DNA of 64,000 bases from Halocaridina rubra (Eukaryota > Arthropoda > Malacostraca > Decapoda > Atyidae). Every line of letters starts with the position of its first letter. Position 1 is the first letter of the stretch. Location of the stretch: the NCBI GenBank assembly GCA_037179515.1, contig JAXCGZ010021057.1, positions 12,501 to 76,500 on the forward strand, in the 5' to 3' direction. The position numbers and the translations under genes are program-made. The notes below the pieces were generated by a model, which did no database searches, was not told where the DNA came from, and worked only from the letters and a program-made list of their open reading frames with translations. Positions 27,146 to 41,576 of the stretch are shown here, piece after piece.

Positions 27146-27549
27146 GACCAGTGCTTCACACAAGGACGCATTAGACCCCAACTAAACTAGACCAATTGTA
27201 CACATGCATGGCTAGTGTACAATTAGCAAAATCTCTGCAAAAAGATATTAGCATTACCAGATATCTATAGTTATACTATCGAGTCACTGTTTTCCCAAAA
27301 ATTCAAAGGACATTTTTGCCTGAAGTGCACTCTTCTGAGAATCATCATGATTTAGGGGCATATTTACAAAAGACATTACTGTAAAAGCGACTATATTATG
27401 TGGACTTCTGGTACACATACTGTAATTCCCAACTTTAATATAAGGTCATCATAAGACAGAAAAGTAAGAAATAAGAAAAGAGAAAGTAAACAAGAACAGT
27501 ACCCTGCCAGAAACCATTGCTGATGCGTTAAATGAAGTCAAGCTGCTGA
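27146..27549. other. Non-coding, nothing recognised
   Basis: Unique-looking sequence between a MITE and a LINE remnant. Confidence 0.4.
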
Positions 27550-28440
27550 GGTCACTAATGAGCGTAATGACCTGAGAAGAAGCAATATGACAACAAGTTG
27601 TTGATGCAAGAAGTAACTAAAAATGAACAACACAAAACTGACATCTCTATCCCGCCTTACAACCATCGACCAGACCAAAATCTAGAAAGACTGAAGAACA
27701 ATGAAATACTCCCTACAGAAAAACACACTAAATATCTTGGAGAAGTCACCAACAGAGCCCAAACATACAAACAACACCTGGAAAACACTGCTCATAAATT
27801 GATGAAAAGGAACTCACTGATCAAGAAGCTTGCTGAAACGTCAACCATCAGCACTGGCTTAATGTTACAGCGTAGCAGGAAAGTGCTCCTAAGCTTGGAC
27901 ACGCGGTGTAAATACCAGAAATAATAGAGGAAGCCACCCAAAAGCAGAATCAGCGCATCTCACATTTAAATAATGAAACTTCATTGAAGCACACAATAGA
28001 AGCTACTCTCACCACCTCAAGACTGAAGTCTAGAAGACCCTTCTACAAGGCAAGGAAGAAAATATTTTATATCAGGGAGGTATGGAGAGAGGAACAGAGA
28101 CAGGGCCTTCTGAGAGGGGGGGAACTGGTAACGAAACCAACTAAACACTTTACTCGGCCTCCACAACGTAACAAAAAAACAATGGATATAAGTAGACGTA
28201 GGTCAGGACACGCCTGAACAGCAGCTAACCTGCATCCATGACACGCCAGAACAGCGGCTAACCTGCATCAATGGGGCTACCAAGAATCCCCCAAACGCTC
28301 TGCATGTTGCTAATCCCGCAGGACACCGACCACTTGGTGCTGCACTGCCCAATTACTGCAATCCCGAGCGGATACGTCACAATACAAGAAGCTGGTGAAA
28401 CCTTCACAAACAGAATATGCAACATAATCCTAAAGGTATG
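27550..28440 (+). mobile_element. Decayed Jockey-like LINE, C-terminal RT part
   Basis: Frame 27598-27924 contains KHTKYLGEVTNRAQTYKQHL, ENTAHKLMKRNSLIKKLAET, which matches a widespread arthropod LINE RT C-terminal pattern (KYLG..., KTAAKL..RN.LI.KLA). Further down, HQWGYQESP and DTDHLVLHCP match the terminal zinc-region of the same protein type. Frameshifts and stops throughout. A long (AAAT)n field follows, plausibly grown from its 3' tail. Confidence 0.7.
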
Positions 28441-28482
28441 AAATATACCATACAGTACTACTATTAACCCCCCTCTAGGTCA

Positions 28483-28483
<1 letters not shown>

Positions 28484-28526
<43 letters not shown>

Positions 28527-28803
28527 AATAAATAAATTAATTAATTAAATTAAAAAATAAAAAACAAATAAATAAATAAATAAAAATAAAAAATAAATAA
28601 ATAAATACATAAAAGAAAAAAAGAAAATAAATTCATAAATAAAAAAAATATTAAAAAATAAATAAATAAATAAATAAAATAAATAAATATATAAATATAT
28701 GAATAAATGAATGAATGAATGAATAAATAAATAAATAAATTAATTAATTAATTAATTAATAAAAATAAAAAGGAAAAAAAATAAATTAATAAAATAAGTA
28801 AAA

Positions 28804-28838
<35 letters not shown>

Positions 28839-28842
28839 ATTT

Positions 28843-28911
<69 letters not shown>

Positions 28912-29224
28912 AATAACTACATAAATAAATAAATAACTAAACAAATAACTAAATAAATAACTAAAAAACTAAATAACTATATAAATAACTAACTAGCAAA
29001 CTAACTAATTAACTAACTAACTAAATAAATAAATAACTAAATAAATAAATAAATACATACATACATAAATACAAAAATAATAAACAAATAAATAAATAAA
29101 TAAATAAAATAAACAATATATATATAAATATATAAATAAATAAATAAAAATTAATAAATAAATAAATAAAAATAAATAAATAAATAAATATATAAATAAA
29201 TAAATAACAATAAATAAATAAATA

Positions 29225-29305
<81 letters not shown>
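28484..29305. repeat. (AAAT)n and variants with embedded (AT)n
   Basis: About 820 bp of AAAT units with AACT, AATG and AATT variants, holding (AT)n at 28846-28906 and 29229-29305. On the minus strand it makes a spurious Ile/Tyr/Phe/Leu-rich frame. Confidence 0.9.
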
Positions 29306-29308
<3 letters not shown>

Positions 29309-29622
29309 GGGTATACTGATCTTGAAGGAAACGGAAACAGATCCGAGCTGGCGGGTTATTTAAATTTTAAAACGCTGTGATAAAGATTTTTTTAGAATTG
29401 AATATATTCGACAACCAACTCTACTGTTTCATATTTCTTGGAGGTCAGAATAAAAAGTTTAATTTCTAACCAGCGCTTTTCTAGGAATATATGGTCATAT
29501 GTGCGTGTGCGTGAGTAAGAATGCTAGTCTCCTTAAATTAGGACGTGAATTTTAACAACTGACAACATTATATCACTGGATTTGCTATCCTATTCTTAAC
29601 CTATCCGCTTGAGGCACACGCG
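29306..29622. other. Non-coding, nothing recognised
   Basis: Short unique-looking stretch ending in a CGCACACACAC run (29622-29641). Confidence 0.4.
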
Positions 29623-29644
29623 CACACACACACACACACATACA

Positions 29645-30305
<661 letters not shown>

Positions 30306-30586
30306 CCATGTGTATTCGGTTTTTCCTTTTACGCAAGAAAAAAAAAGATGCAGAGAAATTTTAATGGATATTCGATCTACATTAAAAAGAAACCTTGAAA
30401 ACAGCGTTTTTAGTCTTGATTAGCTTAAACTATTGTAATTTTCTTTTGCGAAAAAAAAATTTATGAATTGTATAGAGTCGACGTTTTCATGACAATGTAA
30501 ATAGTCTATTAACTACAAGGTCTGCCAATGCTTTCCTGACTACATTCCATATTTACTAATCATAATGCGGGACACTCACACATACA

Positions 30587-30715
<129 letters not shown>

Positions 30716-30722
30716 TGTGCAT

Positions 30723-30835
30723 CATAGTTTTAAGAAAATATATGGTAAGTTTCCGTGAGTATGGAAACGAAACCGATCAAGACACAGGGAATTACGTGCA
30801 TGGGGCTCTTTCCCGTAAGCACAACTAGGTGACTA
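30723..30835 (+). mobile_element. CR1-like LINE 3' end fragment, copy D
   Basis: CATAGTTTTAAG through AACGAAACCGATCAAG, GGGCTCTTTCCCGTAAGCAC and AACTAGGTGACTA match the last coding bases and 3' UTR of the family. It starts immediately after a (GT)n run. Confidence 0.75.
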
Positions 30836-31430
30836 TAATATAAGCACACGTACGCAAATACAGACTAAACAGTGTCATACCCGCTTAGATTATTTTTTTC
30901 CCTTTGACTTGCTAAGAACGAATATAAGCAGATAAAGTATTGTCTTTGAGAACTGGAAAATCTGCAGATTCTGAAGGTGTACTTATGTGTGTGTGTGGAA
31001 CGATTGTTGCGGAATTTGAAGAAGTTATATTCATCCATTTGTGGCGAAAGGAAATAAACAAACCACAGCCATAGAAAGCAAGACTAGAGCTGCCAACAGC
31101 AGCGATCGACTTCCTAAATTTTGAGTAAACCTGGAGAAGCCTTTATTTATTACTGGCGATAAACTTGATCCTCTGATTTTATAATTTGGCTTAAAAATTA
31201 TTTTTTTAAATGATTATGTAGTTACAAAAAAAAAATCTGGCACTGTGAGCGTTGACACCTTACTAGGGTAATAAATTGGGAGTTTATGATTTTCCTTTTG
31301 ATAATAATTCATCCATACTGAAGATAAATGGCATATTAATGATATGAAGAGCATTGAATTTGCATATTTGAGAGCCCAAAATACATGTTTGCATACACAT
31401 TTTGAAGATATCCAAGCTCTGGTATAAATC
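30836..31430. other. Non-coding, nothing recognised
   Basis: AT-rich unique-looking sequence, no features seen. Confidence 0.4.
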
Positions 31431-31439
31431 CTACAACAT

Positions 31440-34170
31440 CAAAGCCACTAATTTTCTCGCTCGCTCTAGAGAGGGAAAAGCAAAGGACTCTGGGAGTCGC
31501 CGTGAGAAAGTTTAGATATAAGTTGAAAGCACTCTCAGAAAAGGTACAGAATTTAAATTAAAAATTGCAAAATATGAAGAGAGAAATTATACTCAGAGAA
31601 AATCAAGATAATTTGGAAAGGGAAAATAAGTAAAAAAAATAGGAGAGAAAACTAGAATGAAGAATTAAGTATTATGAATCAAAGCAACAGCAGTAAAATA
31701 GATTTCCCAAGCAAGAGGATAATAACAATAAGTTGGGTGATAGCATAAATTCATTAAATATTGGTGCACTGCAATCTTCTGAGAGATGGCATAGTAGTTT
31801 AAAAAAATGCCCCAAAATGGAAAATACTGAACAGTACAAAGAGATTTTTAGGAACTAAACACAATCGATGAAAGTATGACAAGTACGTTCTCAGATGCAG
31901 AAAAAAAAATGTGGCAGTAAAGGAGGCGGTGAAGTAAGTGGTACTGGAAAATTTAGATGCAGTTGATTACAGAGAAAGTAGTAGAAAAATCGGGAGCAGT
32001 TGTGATATAAAGGACAAGTTCTTTAATCAAGCAGGCCCTTGATAAAAAGAAATCTGTGATAATCTCAGGAATATGTGAATCTCAGAAGTCAAGATGGCAA
32101 GGGATACACATATAAAAAAAAGCAATTTTTTTTTAAATTCTATACGAAATCTTGGGACTATAATGTGATCCAGTCAATACTGTAAGCATTTACCGACTTG
32201 GAAAGTATGTTCAGGATGGATATTTTAAGTAGCAGTTGATACCGAGTACACATGCAATTACTGATGAGGATACAACTTCTCAAACACTTATGAAAGCAGT
32301 ACAAGGTTCATTCGACTTTACAGAGCACAGGAATATAAAGAAAAATATGAAATCTGGTTACAGAAAGCTGTAAGGTTGAGGGAAAAAATAAGGAGAGGAG
32401 ATATTTATGCTTCAAGGCTCATCCAATCAAAACAATATTTTCGGACACCATGAGATATAACAAATTTAAAGTTATGCACACAAATGCTGAAGGGGTAGCT
32501 AGTAAGGCTGTAGAATTAAATTATAGATTACTTGACAATAAGGCAGATATAATAGCAATTACAGAACCAAATCTCAATGAAGAATTATACGGTTACGATA
32601 TTCTATGGGCTAATAAATAAAGACGGCTTTCAGACCGGTTGAAGAAGTAAATGTTCATGGTATTTAGTCTCTCTCGTGTAAATATCGCTTAATAAAAGTA
32701 TTATAACAGCCATGATATATAAATCACCAAGGAGATTAGATGTATATGAGGAAATTAATCTAGGTACACTAGAAGTAATAAATTCAGCTGTAAACATTGT
32801 ATGTAAGAGAGGGTGCAAGATATTACTCATGGGGAATTTTAATCATAGAGAAATAGACTGGAATAGTCTTGAACCACATAGTGATGAGGATTCTTTGGGG
32901 CAAGATCCCTAGACTGTGTGCAAGGAAATTTTTTTGCATTAACTAGAAGTACAAGGGCCAGGAGAGGAGGAGAATCATCTCTGCTCGATCTAGTATTCAT
33001 AAATAATGTAGTGGATACTGGTAAAATTGAGTATGACCCACCAATTGGAAAAAGTGACAATGTGTACTATTCATGGACTATATTTTCGAGTTTCTTCTGT
33101 CTGAGAGTAATGAGACCGACAAGGAAAAAGAAGGAGAATTAAGCAAAACATTACAATTGGGTTAAGAATTTGGTTGTAAAGACAAGGGAACCATTTGTAA
33201 ACAAATATCTATGGATGTCCGAAATCTTTTGTGAGGAATATGGAAGGATAATTAACAGTTGCTTAATAATTACTTGAACAGACTGTGTAATTATCACGTA
33301 GTAGTTTGGCCCTTGGCACCAGCCATCCATTGCGATACTAAAGCTGAAGGTCTTTTAGACGTACAAGACAGCTCGTTTTTAAGTCTTCCTTCAGTCACGG
33401 ATCTTTTTTTATACCTACATTTACACAGAGTATTCATGCGTAGTCGTTACACATTTCTTAATTATCCCTTCACATCTGACAAGTCCCAACACTCCCCATC
33501 TCCGTTTCTCTTTATTTTATGCTTTCATCGAGCCCAGGCCCGATGAGGGTAATTTTCCTCGCCCGCCCTGGTGTCACACTCAAAAAATATTGCCATAAAG
33601 AAATGGTTTAATAATGAAAGTAGGTGGGCAAAGACGTGGAGAGAGAAAAATACTGGAATAGATACAGAGGAAAAAGCAAGAATGTCAGGTAAATTATAAA
33701 TGAGCAAGAAATGAGTAACTAAGTACAAGAAGAGAGACAGAAAGGGTATATGAGAGGTAGAGCAATGGGAAACCCCAAACTTTTCCACAACACTTAAAAG
33801 TTAGCAAGGGCAGACAGGTGCATTCCCGAGACAGGTGAAAAAAAAATGCAAAGAAGTAAACAAGGAGTTTCAATCTGCATTTTCAACAGAGAAAACTCCA
33901 ATCCATCGAATAGAGATATGAGAAAATCGTCTTTTCAACTGATGACGCGTACAAAACAATGTTGGAATTAGATGCTCACGGAAGTATGGGGCTTGAAGAT
34001 CTATCCCCGTATGTATTTACTGCAGTATAATCTGTAGCACTATGCATCATATTTGAAAAGTCGCTGCACTTGGGGAGATTCCAAAGTGTTTTTGGAGTCT
34101 ATGAATATCGCCTTTTAAGGATGATCTTGGATTAGAAGAAAAGCTTCCATCAAAGTAATATTTTTGAAAT
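31440..34170 (+). mobile_element. CR1-like LINE, copy E, decayed
   Basis: 31470-32455 matches the coiled-coil/RRM-like ORF1 (repeated Lys/Glu-rich blocks, SLNIGALQSSER). 32460-33060 matches the endonuclease: VMHTNAEGVASKAVELN-like start, IAITEPNLNEE, ILLMGNFNHREIDWNSLEP, SLLDLVFINNVVDTGKIEYD, PPIGKSDN. The RT part from 33600 is poor and ends near 34170 (ELDAHGSMGLEDLSPYVF). A short repeat interrupts it at 33299-33590, almost the same ORF2 position as the insertion in copy A. Dead. Confidence 0.8.
33299..33590 (+). mobile_element. Short interspersed repeat inserted in LINE copy E
   Basis: Begins GTAGTAGTTTGGCCCTTGGC, contains CCCATTGCGATACTAAA-like and CACATCTGACAAGTC blocks, and ends CCCGATGAGGGTAATTTTCC...CCTGGTGTCACACTCAAAAAAT. 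The last ~60 bp matches the 3' end of the LINE tails at 8841 and 22526, whereas the body does not, as expected for a SINE using a partner LINE's 3' end. LINE sequence resumes at AAAGAAATGGTTTAATAATG. Confidence 0.65.
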
Positions 34171-34975
34171 TACTCTACTGTCTGAATTGGCATCATGTAA
34201 AGTTGCCAGCATACATCCTACATCACTGTAACCAGTTATATCGACTCAAGTAGGGTTGAGCACTATGTCTCTATATGCTGAGATATAGTGCAACATGTTA
34301 CGTTCAATCCTTTGCTCGGAAAGCAAATATAGTCAAAGGAATTTTCCACATTTTATACCGTCAATGAATATTTCCTCCAACTTTATAAACTTACATGTCT
34401 TGTTTTCTTTTTCCCAAGGAAAATCTATGTGGAGGGACCTCAAAGAAATGTTTTCTCAATCACAAGACTGACATATCCATCAATTCTCTATGGTGACATA
34501 CAGGGATTTGCAATAAAAACAATCAATAATGAATTACAATACAAATAATCAGCACTAATTTTTACTTTAAAATGCAACAGAAGATATTGAGGTAATGTCA
34601 TGTGAATATTTTTTTTATTTTTTATTATTGGCAGTATACTACACGCATATCCTTTCTAGAGCTGGTTAATTTCTATTATACTTAAAGAAGGAAAGCGAGT
34701 AGCTTCATTCTTTCAAATACATATGAATTTTCTTTACAAGGAGTAAGTCTTGTAGCCTTCGTGTTATTGCTGTTATAAACATGGCTCCGAAAGTGTTAAT
34801 CATTCATCAGGCAATTTTTTTCTTCTTTTTTAACTGTGAGCGATTGCATGACGATTCATAACGAGGAACCACAACTCATTTGGCTTTCAAGGACCCAAGC
34901 AGCTCACATGGTATAATTCGTATTGCTATACCAGTACAGCTGTCATCAATAATTCACCAGTGTGTTTAGGTTAGT
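34171..34975. other. Non-coding, nothing recognised
   Basis: Unique-looking, AT-rich; no gene or repeat recognised. Confidence 0.4.
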
Positions 34976-34978
34976 CTA

Positions 34979-35277
<299 letters not shown>

Positions 35278-36637
35278 ATAATTGAAATCGTATCTATTTT
35301 AGAATCTGTTTTAATTTAATACGAGTCTTTACGTGAGCGCTTTTTTTTATTATTTAAATATATATATGTATGAACTATCAATATTTGTGGTTATTAATAT
35401 GAAATCGCTATAAACTGTATACTGCCCTATTATGTACTTTTATCACTGAAGCTCTGACACGGACAGGTTATAACTAGATTATTGTATAAAAAATACACTC
35501 ACTCACACATACAAAGGAACGACCAAATAATCTCAAGTGGAATTAAAATAATTCAACAATGAAGCTTCTTAGAGCATGTGATTATGACATTCCGCTTTTG
35601 CTTAACATACTATCAGCGGTTCAAAAAATTTAATCTGCTGTTGACATTTATTGTATTGACCATAATGAATCAAGGGGAGTAATTTCCCAAGAATCGTGAG
35701 ATCTAAAAGCTATTTGTGGAAGTGCCAAGAGATTTTACCAACGTGCTAACCTATAGGTCATTTTAAGTAGCCTATTCCCATGGACTAAAGAAAAGAAGAT
35801 TGTATGGTATTATACAGTGCTTTAGAATTAATTATAGCTTAAAGGCCAGGCTTTATTTAAAAAAAAAAAAAGTAAAAAGTACTCATGCAAAACCGTCGAG
35901 TATTGCAGTACGTATTAGGTAGGCTCATGACATCAATCGCCCGTTGCGATACTATAAATGAAGGGTCTTTTGGACTTGAATAGGACTGGTTAGGACAGCT
36001 CTACGTTGTCTTCCTTTACTTTTCCCGTCCGGATGTCATATAAAATATAAAAGTCTGAAAAGACTTGTGTTAAGAATTTTACGGCAATACGTTTCATTTT
36101 TTAGCTCTAATTATTCCTAAGTTCAAACTATATAATTCATAGTCACTTTTCGACACCCATTGGGCTGGAGCGGTTGATCTAAAGATAAAAATAACCAAGG
36201 CAAAGGTATGAATATATATGAGATACAGAACCTGGTGACATACGCAACTATAATTATAACGAGTACTCTGTTCATACATCTGAACAGGTAGGGAACTTTA
36301 CGTCATAATTTTTCCGGTACCTGCAACTATTTTAGCTTCAGGGATAATTAAAGGAAGTTTTATCAGATATCCTTCAGAACATTTCAGAAGGTAGGGAGGT
36401 ACAAAGTGCCAACCAACATAATAACAGAGTGTACATATGTCCGAATATCAACAAATTTTTATTCGCAATTAGTCACGTCACAATAATTCATATTCCTAAC
36501 TATATTCAGCCAAGTCAGCTCACATGGAAAAACATGAGTTTTTCAATTACAAACAAAAACTAAATAAACTTTAATATATAAAAGTATGAGACTTGGTTAC
36601 AGTACTTAGAAAGCAGTTGGAATAAAATAAATTTAAA
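35278..36637. other. Non-coding; holds one SINE head fragment
   Basis: Mostly unique-looking. About 35925-36030 matches the body of the short repeats at 6779-7135 (reverse) and 33299-33590: CGATACTATAAATGAAGGGT, CTTTTGGACTTGAATAGGAC, GGACAGCTC. No coding signal. Confidence 0.5.
35925..36030 (+). mobile_element. Short interspersed repeat, 5' body fragment
   Basis: Third copy of the repeat inserted in LINE copies A and E; the shared 3' end is missing. Confidence 0.55.
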
Positions 36638-36671
36638 TAATAATAATAACAATAATAATAGTTATAATAAC

Positions 36672-36732
<61 letters not shown>

Positions 36733-36740
36733 ATAAAAAT
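36638..36740. repeat. (AAT)n and (AGT)n microsatellite
   Basis: AAT with AAC interruptions, then about 10 AGT units. Confidence 0.9.
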
Positions 36741-36907
36741 CATATTATAATAAAAATATTAATAAGCTACAGTTAGGAATCAAACCTGGAATCTATAGAA
36801 TAGGCATCTATATAGCTCAATGCATTTCATCGTGGAAGTTCAATATCTCAACAATAGGAGGTAAATAATTTCTAATCATCTGAATGCGTGATTGCATTTC
36901 AGTATCA

Positions 36908-36908
<1 letters not shown>

Positions 36909-36947
<39 letters not shown>

Positions 36948-36984
36948 GTTATTATTATCATCATCATCATTATTATTATTATTT
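36909..36984. repeat. (ATT)n/(ATC)n microsatellite
   Basis: ATT units with GTT and ATC interruptions. Confidence 0.9.
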
Positions 36985-37314
36985 TACAACCATATCATTG
37001 AAATTAACGAGGCAGCCATATTTGATACAAATGAAACAATGGAACACGATTTAAATTTATCCTCCCTATCCTCTTTTCCATCAGCATAACAGCTCTAGGA
37101 TGAGCTTGTTTTACCCTAACCCTAATAGTTGTCTCATACGAATAGGAGTACATATGTATGCATATTTTTCCATTCACTTTTCATATGTATTATATAGTTC
37201 GGATTTAGAGTGTATTTGATTCCTTTTAATTTTAAGTTGTCAGAATTATCTTCAAGGATAAGATCAATCCTGACATAGGTACAGAGAGATTCAATTCACT
37301 AATTTAAAATAATA

Positions 37315-37321
37315 ATAATGC

Positions 37322-37365
<44 letters not shown>

Positions 37366-37466
37366 TAAATAATACGAACACTGCTTTATTAATAGTACCA
37401 TATGATTATGAGTATTTTCTTGTCCATTATTATTATTATTAATATTATTATTATTATTATTATTAA
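37315..37466. repeat. (AAT)n and (ATT)n microsatellites
   Basis: AAT run 37315-37365 and ATT run 37428-37464; the two are complementary and about 60 bp apart. Confidence 0.9.
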
Positions 37467-37708
37467 AAAAAAACAAGGCCATGCGTTGCTGTGGTCATTC
37501 ATAAAGTGTACTTGTTAAGTCTGTGTAGTTGGCAGTTGCTAAGGGACGTACAGTATATGATGTGTAACTGAGCGATCAAGTACTTCATCGACGCATATCT
37601 GGGCTTACTTTTGAACCATTTGCCTAAATCTCTCTGCTAACAAACCTTGGAATTTCATGAAATTAAAAATTTTAACTTTGTGAGGTTGGTTTTCATTCTT
37701 TGCATCAG

Positions 37709-37710
37709 TA

Positions 37711-37776
<66 letters not shown>

Positions 37777-37790
37777 TTTTTTTTTTTTTA
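37709..37790. repeat. (ATT)n then T-run
   Basis: About 22 ATT units, then about 14 T. Confidence 0.95.
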
Positions 37791-37934
37791 AGCAACACCA
37801 ATTAGTTCTCTATCCGTTATGGGATTGGAAGGGATATATCAAGCAATATTTAAATATCTTCAGTGATTTCCAGACATTTTTGTATCGCTTTACATATTTT
37901 ATCCGTTTTTATCATCTTTAGCTATATATTGTTG

Positions 37935-38160
37935 TCACCGTGGCTCAAACGGTAGTGTCCGCGACTCTGAGGCGTCAGGTCCAAGGTTCGCGCCCCGTCA
38001 CGGTCTGAAGTTAGCAAGGGCATGCACTCAGGGTAAGAATTACATCTGCCAAAACAAGTCCTTCACAAGAAGGCAACCGTCCTAGCCCTTGGTTGAAAAG
38101 GGAGTTCGTGACGTAAAATCGGAACAATAATAACAATAATAATAATAATAATAATAATGC
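37935..38160 (+). mobile_element. tRNA-derived SINE with (AAT)n tail
   Basis: Box A TGGCTCAAACGG (37941-37952) and box B GGTTCGCGCCC (37985-37995) are in tRNA-like arrangement, followed by a non-tRNA body (AGTTAGCAAGGGCATGCACT; AAGTCCTTCACAAGAAGGC; AGGGAGTTCGTGACG) and an (AAT)n tail at 38127-38158. No intact acceptor stem, so a SINE rather than a tRNA gene. This is the only family member I see in the window. Confidence 0.7.
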
Positions 38161-38539
38161 TGTTATATTTATTAAAATATAACTAAAACTATTTCTGTTA
38201 AGGTTAAATGATAAATTTAAAAAAAATAATACTTTCTCATGTGACGTGTTCTAAATTCAATTAAAATCGATCACGCTTACTTATAAACTCTTATATACAA
38301 AACTATAGCAAGTATGAACAATAGCATAAAGACAAAACGTTCATTAAAAATATGCTCACGAATGTAGAATATTTTCTTAACAAAGCACCTAACAAAACAT
38401 AGTAGATACTTCTACCATTCTTACACAGCACTCCTGAAAAAAAAAAAAACTGAAAAGCATCCTAAAATACCAATTACTTCTCTGGCATCAGATAAGTACA
38501 TGTATATGCAGAAGTAAACACGCAAAGTATGTACAGGCG
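38161..38539. other. Presumed 5' flank of the CUB gene
   Basis: AT-rich, with no TATA box or initiator I can defend. Confidence 0.35.
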
Positions 38540-38660
<121 letters not shown>

Positions 38661-38710
38661 TTTTATTTAGCGATTTCCTTTTTTTTTTTTTAGATTTTTA
38701 AGCAAGCATA

Positions 38711-38889
38711 ATGGAGCGGCGGAAAATGGAGTTGCTTTTCATCTTTCTGTTCTTCTGCCATATCTCAAACCAAAGTGGTTTGACGACTCCCACTTGGTAC
38801 AAGATGGATGTTGCGCTTTTTGAGTCTCAAGATCCACAAATGACATTGCTATCTTCTGACGAGGTCACCTGCGCAATGAAGGCATCCAG
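38711..38889 (+). CDS. PAN-like/CUB secreted protein, coding exon 1 (signal peptide)
   Basis: Encodes residues 1-59 of a secreted protein. The start MERRKMELLFIFLFFCHISN gives a classic signal peptide: basic N-terminus, hydrophobic core of Leu/Phe/Ile, then polar residues; cleavage is expected around residues 21-24. The mature start (PTWYKMDVALFESQDPQ) leads to SDEVTCAM, the first Cys of a PAN/apple-like region. The exon ends CCAG|GTCAGT, phase 2. A T-run and AG at 38681-38693 could be a 3' splice site, so an upstream 5' UTR exon is likely. An internal ATG (codon 6) could also be used. The reading past 38889 is intron and should be ignored. The joined gene runs to at least 62941; I do not recognise a specific ortholog. 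Confidence 0.75.
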
Positions 38890-39199
38890 GTCAGTCCAAA
38901 ATACACGGTCTAGAGGAAATTCAGTTGGGTAATTGGAAAGATATAGGGCAAAAGAAGTTGAATTGGCGAAATTTTATTTTCAGACGAATTAAGTTTGCGT
39001 GGGTATGTATAGAGGCCAGGTTTTTAAGTACAAGATTTTTATCAATGGAAATGAATGAGTAAGGACAGCAGATGAAGAAATAACGACAGCAAGTGAAGAA
39101 ATAACGACTGTGCTTGTGGATGCAGTGTGAATGAAAACAGAAGTGACAAATTTAGATGCCCCAAGTTGGGGTCATATGGTTCTCAGATATATGAATGCA

Positions 39200-40205
<1,006 letters not shown>

Positions 40206-40480
40206 ACATATATTTTTTTTTATGAGTGTGACACCGGAACAGGCAAGAAAATTGCCGTCATCGGCCACCAGGTACCAAGAAAAAATTGACTCCAAGAAAA
40301 GTAGAAGCTCATAGGCAAGACAGACATAAGATAATGATAAACATTAGCAAAAGGACAGGCTGAAAGATAAGTCTTGTGTATATGTGAGGTAAATGCAGAC
40401 AGACACTGAGGTGTATGATGTACTACAATGAACCATTCCTTATATAAGTTACATAACCATATCTTGTACCATATATTCAC
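40206..40480 (-). mobile_element. LINE-tail/SINE repeat, reverse
   Basis: T-run then GAGTGTGACACCGGAACAGG, the complement of the 3' end shared by the repeats at 8841, 22526, 33590 and 6779. The rest (GACATAAGATAATG; CAAAAGGACAGGC) resembles the 3' UTR of the LINE tails only loosely, so the body is diverged. Confidence 0.55.
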
Positions 40481-41090
40481 CATGGTAAATATGTACTATG
40501 CATTCATATCTCACATTTAATTACCCATGTCTCTCTTTATTACATCAGCAGGTATTTACATTTCACAACGTCGATGCGAGATGCAGCAACGATGTAATGC
40601 CTAGCCTCTTGCATCACGTTTACTAAGAGTAGCTAAGTTGAGTTCACCCACTAGAGACGACCAGGTGTTTGTTGTTCTCCCTTCCTGTGTATATATAACT
40701 TTATTGTGTATTAACTTTAAGTAACAGTACCTTAGTGAGGAAGAAGGTGTTTCCTTCCAGACCTACAATGGCACAGTGAGTAACTTCTCTGTAGGTTCTA
40801 AGTTGCATTGCATGTACGCTCGAGCCGGTGGCCATCTTCGTGTTCCTGTTTATATATCAAGAAACCCTTCGACCAGTGCTACTGCAGTGATAATGTACTG
40901 GAGTGTTCTATGTGCAGTGCAGTGCATGTTAAGTGTTCCCTGTGTATATGTCTAGATTTTACTGAGAATAACCGCACTTAAATGGTCCAGTTCACTCCAC
41001 AGAATAATATACCTCTACTAGCACTCCAGGTGCACTGAGCTGGTCTCCCGCTGGGCAACTTGCTGCCACCTAAAAAGCACATACACACAC
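40481..41090 (+). other. Unassigned stretch, possible LTR/leader of the Ty3/Gypsy element
   Basis: GC-richer than its surroundings, with TATATAACTTTATTG at 40692-40706 that could act as TATA box or poly(A) signal in an LTR. No second copy is present to prove an LTR, so this is only a guess from position, 0.5 kb before gag-like sequence. Confidence 0.2.
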
Positions 41091-41105
41091 ACATACACAC
41101 TTACA
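41080..41105. repeat. Short (AC)n run
   Basis: ATACACACACACATACACAC directly before a truncated CR1-like copy. Confidence 0.8.
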
Positions 41106-41457
41106 AAGAGTGAGGGGGGATATGGTGACAGTCTTTAAATTCCTTCATGGTTATGATAGAGTGGATAGGGATCGATATTTCGATATGGCTGGCTCTAGAA
41201 CTAGAGGTCATAGTTTGAAGCTTGGTAAGAAAACTTCTTTGCAGGATGTAAGGAAATACTTTTTCAGTGTAAGAGTAGTTGATAATTGGAATTCGCTAAG
41301 CGAGGAGGTAGTTAATGCTATCTCAATCCATAGTTTTAAGGACAGGTATGATAAGTATCACTAAGTATAAAATGGAACCGATCAGGAGAAGGGAAGATAC
41401 GAGCTTTGGGCTCTTTCCCGTAAACACAATTAGGTAATCACAATTAGGTAATCACAT
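41106..41457 (+). mobile_element. CR1-like LINE, copy F, 5'-truncated, young
   Basis: Encodes the last 83 residues of ORF2 without a break (RGDMVTVFKFLHGYDRVDRD through FKDRYDKYH-stop at 41364), differing from the intact copy at only about two positions (LGKKTS against LRKKTC). The 3' UTR ends in two AATTAGGTAATCAC units (41430-41456). AC-rich sequence lies on both sides (41080-41100 and 41457-41466), consistent with insertion into an (AC)n tract. Lies in intron 1 of the PAN-like/CUB gene, same strand. Confidence 0.9.
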
Positions 41458-41576
41458 GCACACACTCTCCACCGTCACTGGAAACTTACAGAAATTCTCT
41501 TATTCCTATTTTCACAGAAGGCCTATATTACGTTTTTGTTTTTTGCTGCTCTGAGCATCCATGAGTGAAATAGATC

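Noticed and set aside
28484..29305. CRISPR-like or satellite array
   Set aside because: Units are 4 bp with no spacers; it is a simple tetranucleotide repeat in a eukaryotic genome.
37935..38010. tRNA gene on the plus strand
   Set aside because: Good boxes A and B, but no matching acceptor stem and a SINE-like body with (AAT)n tail follows.
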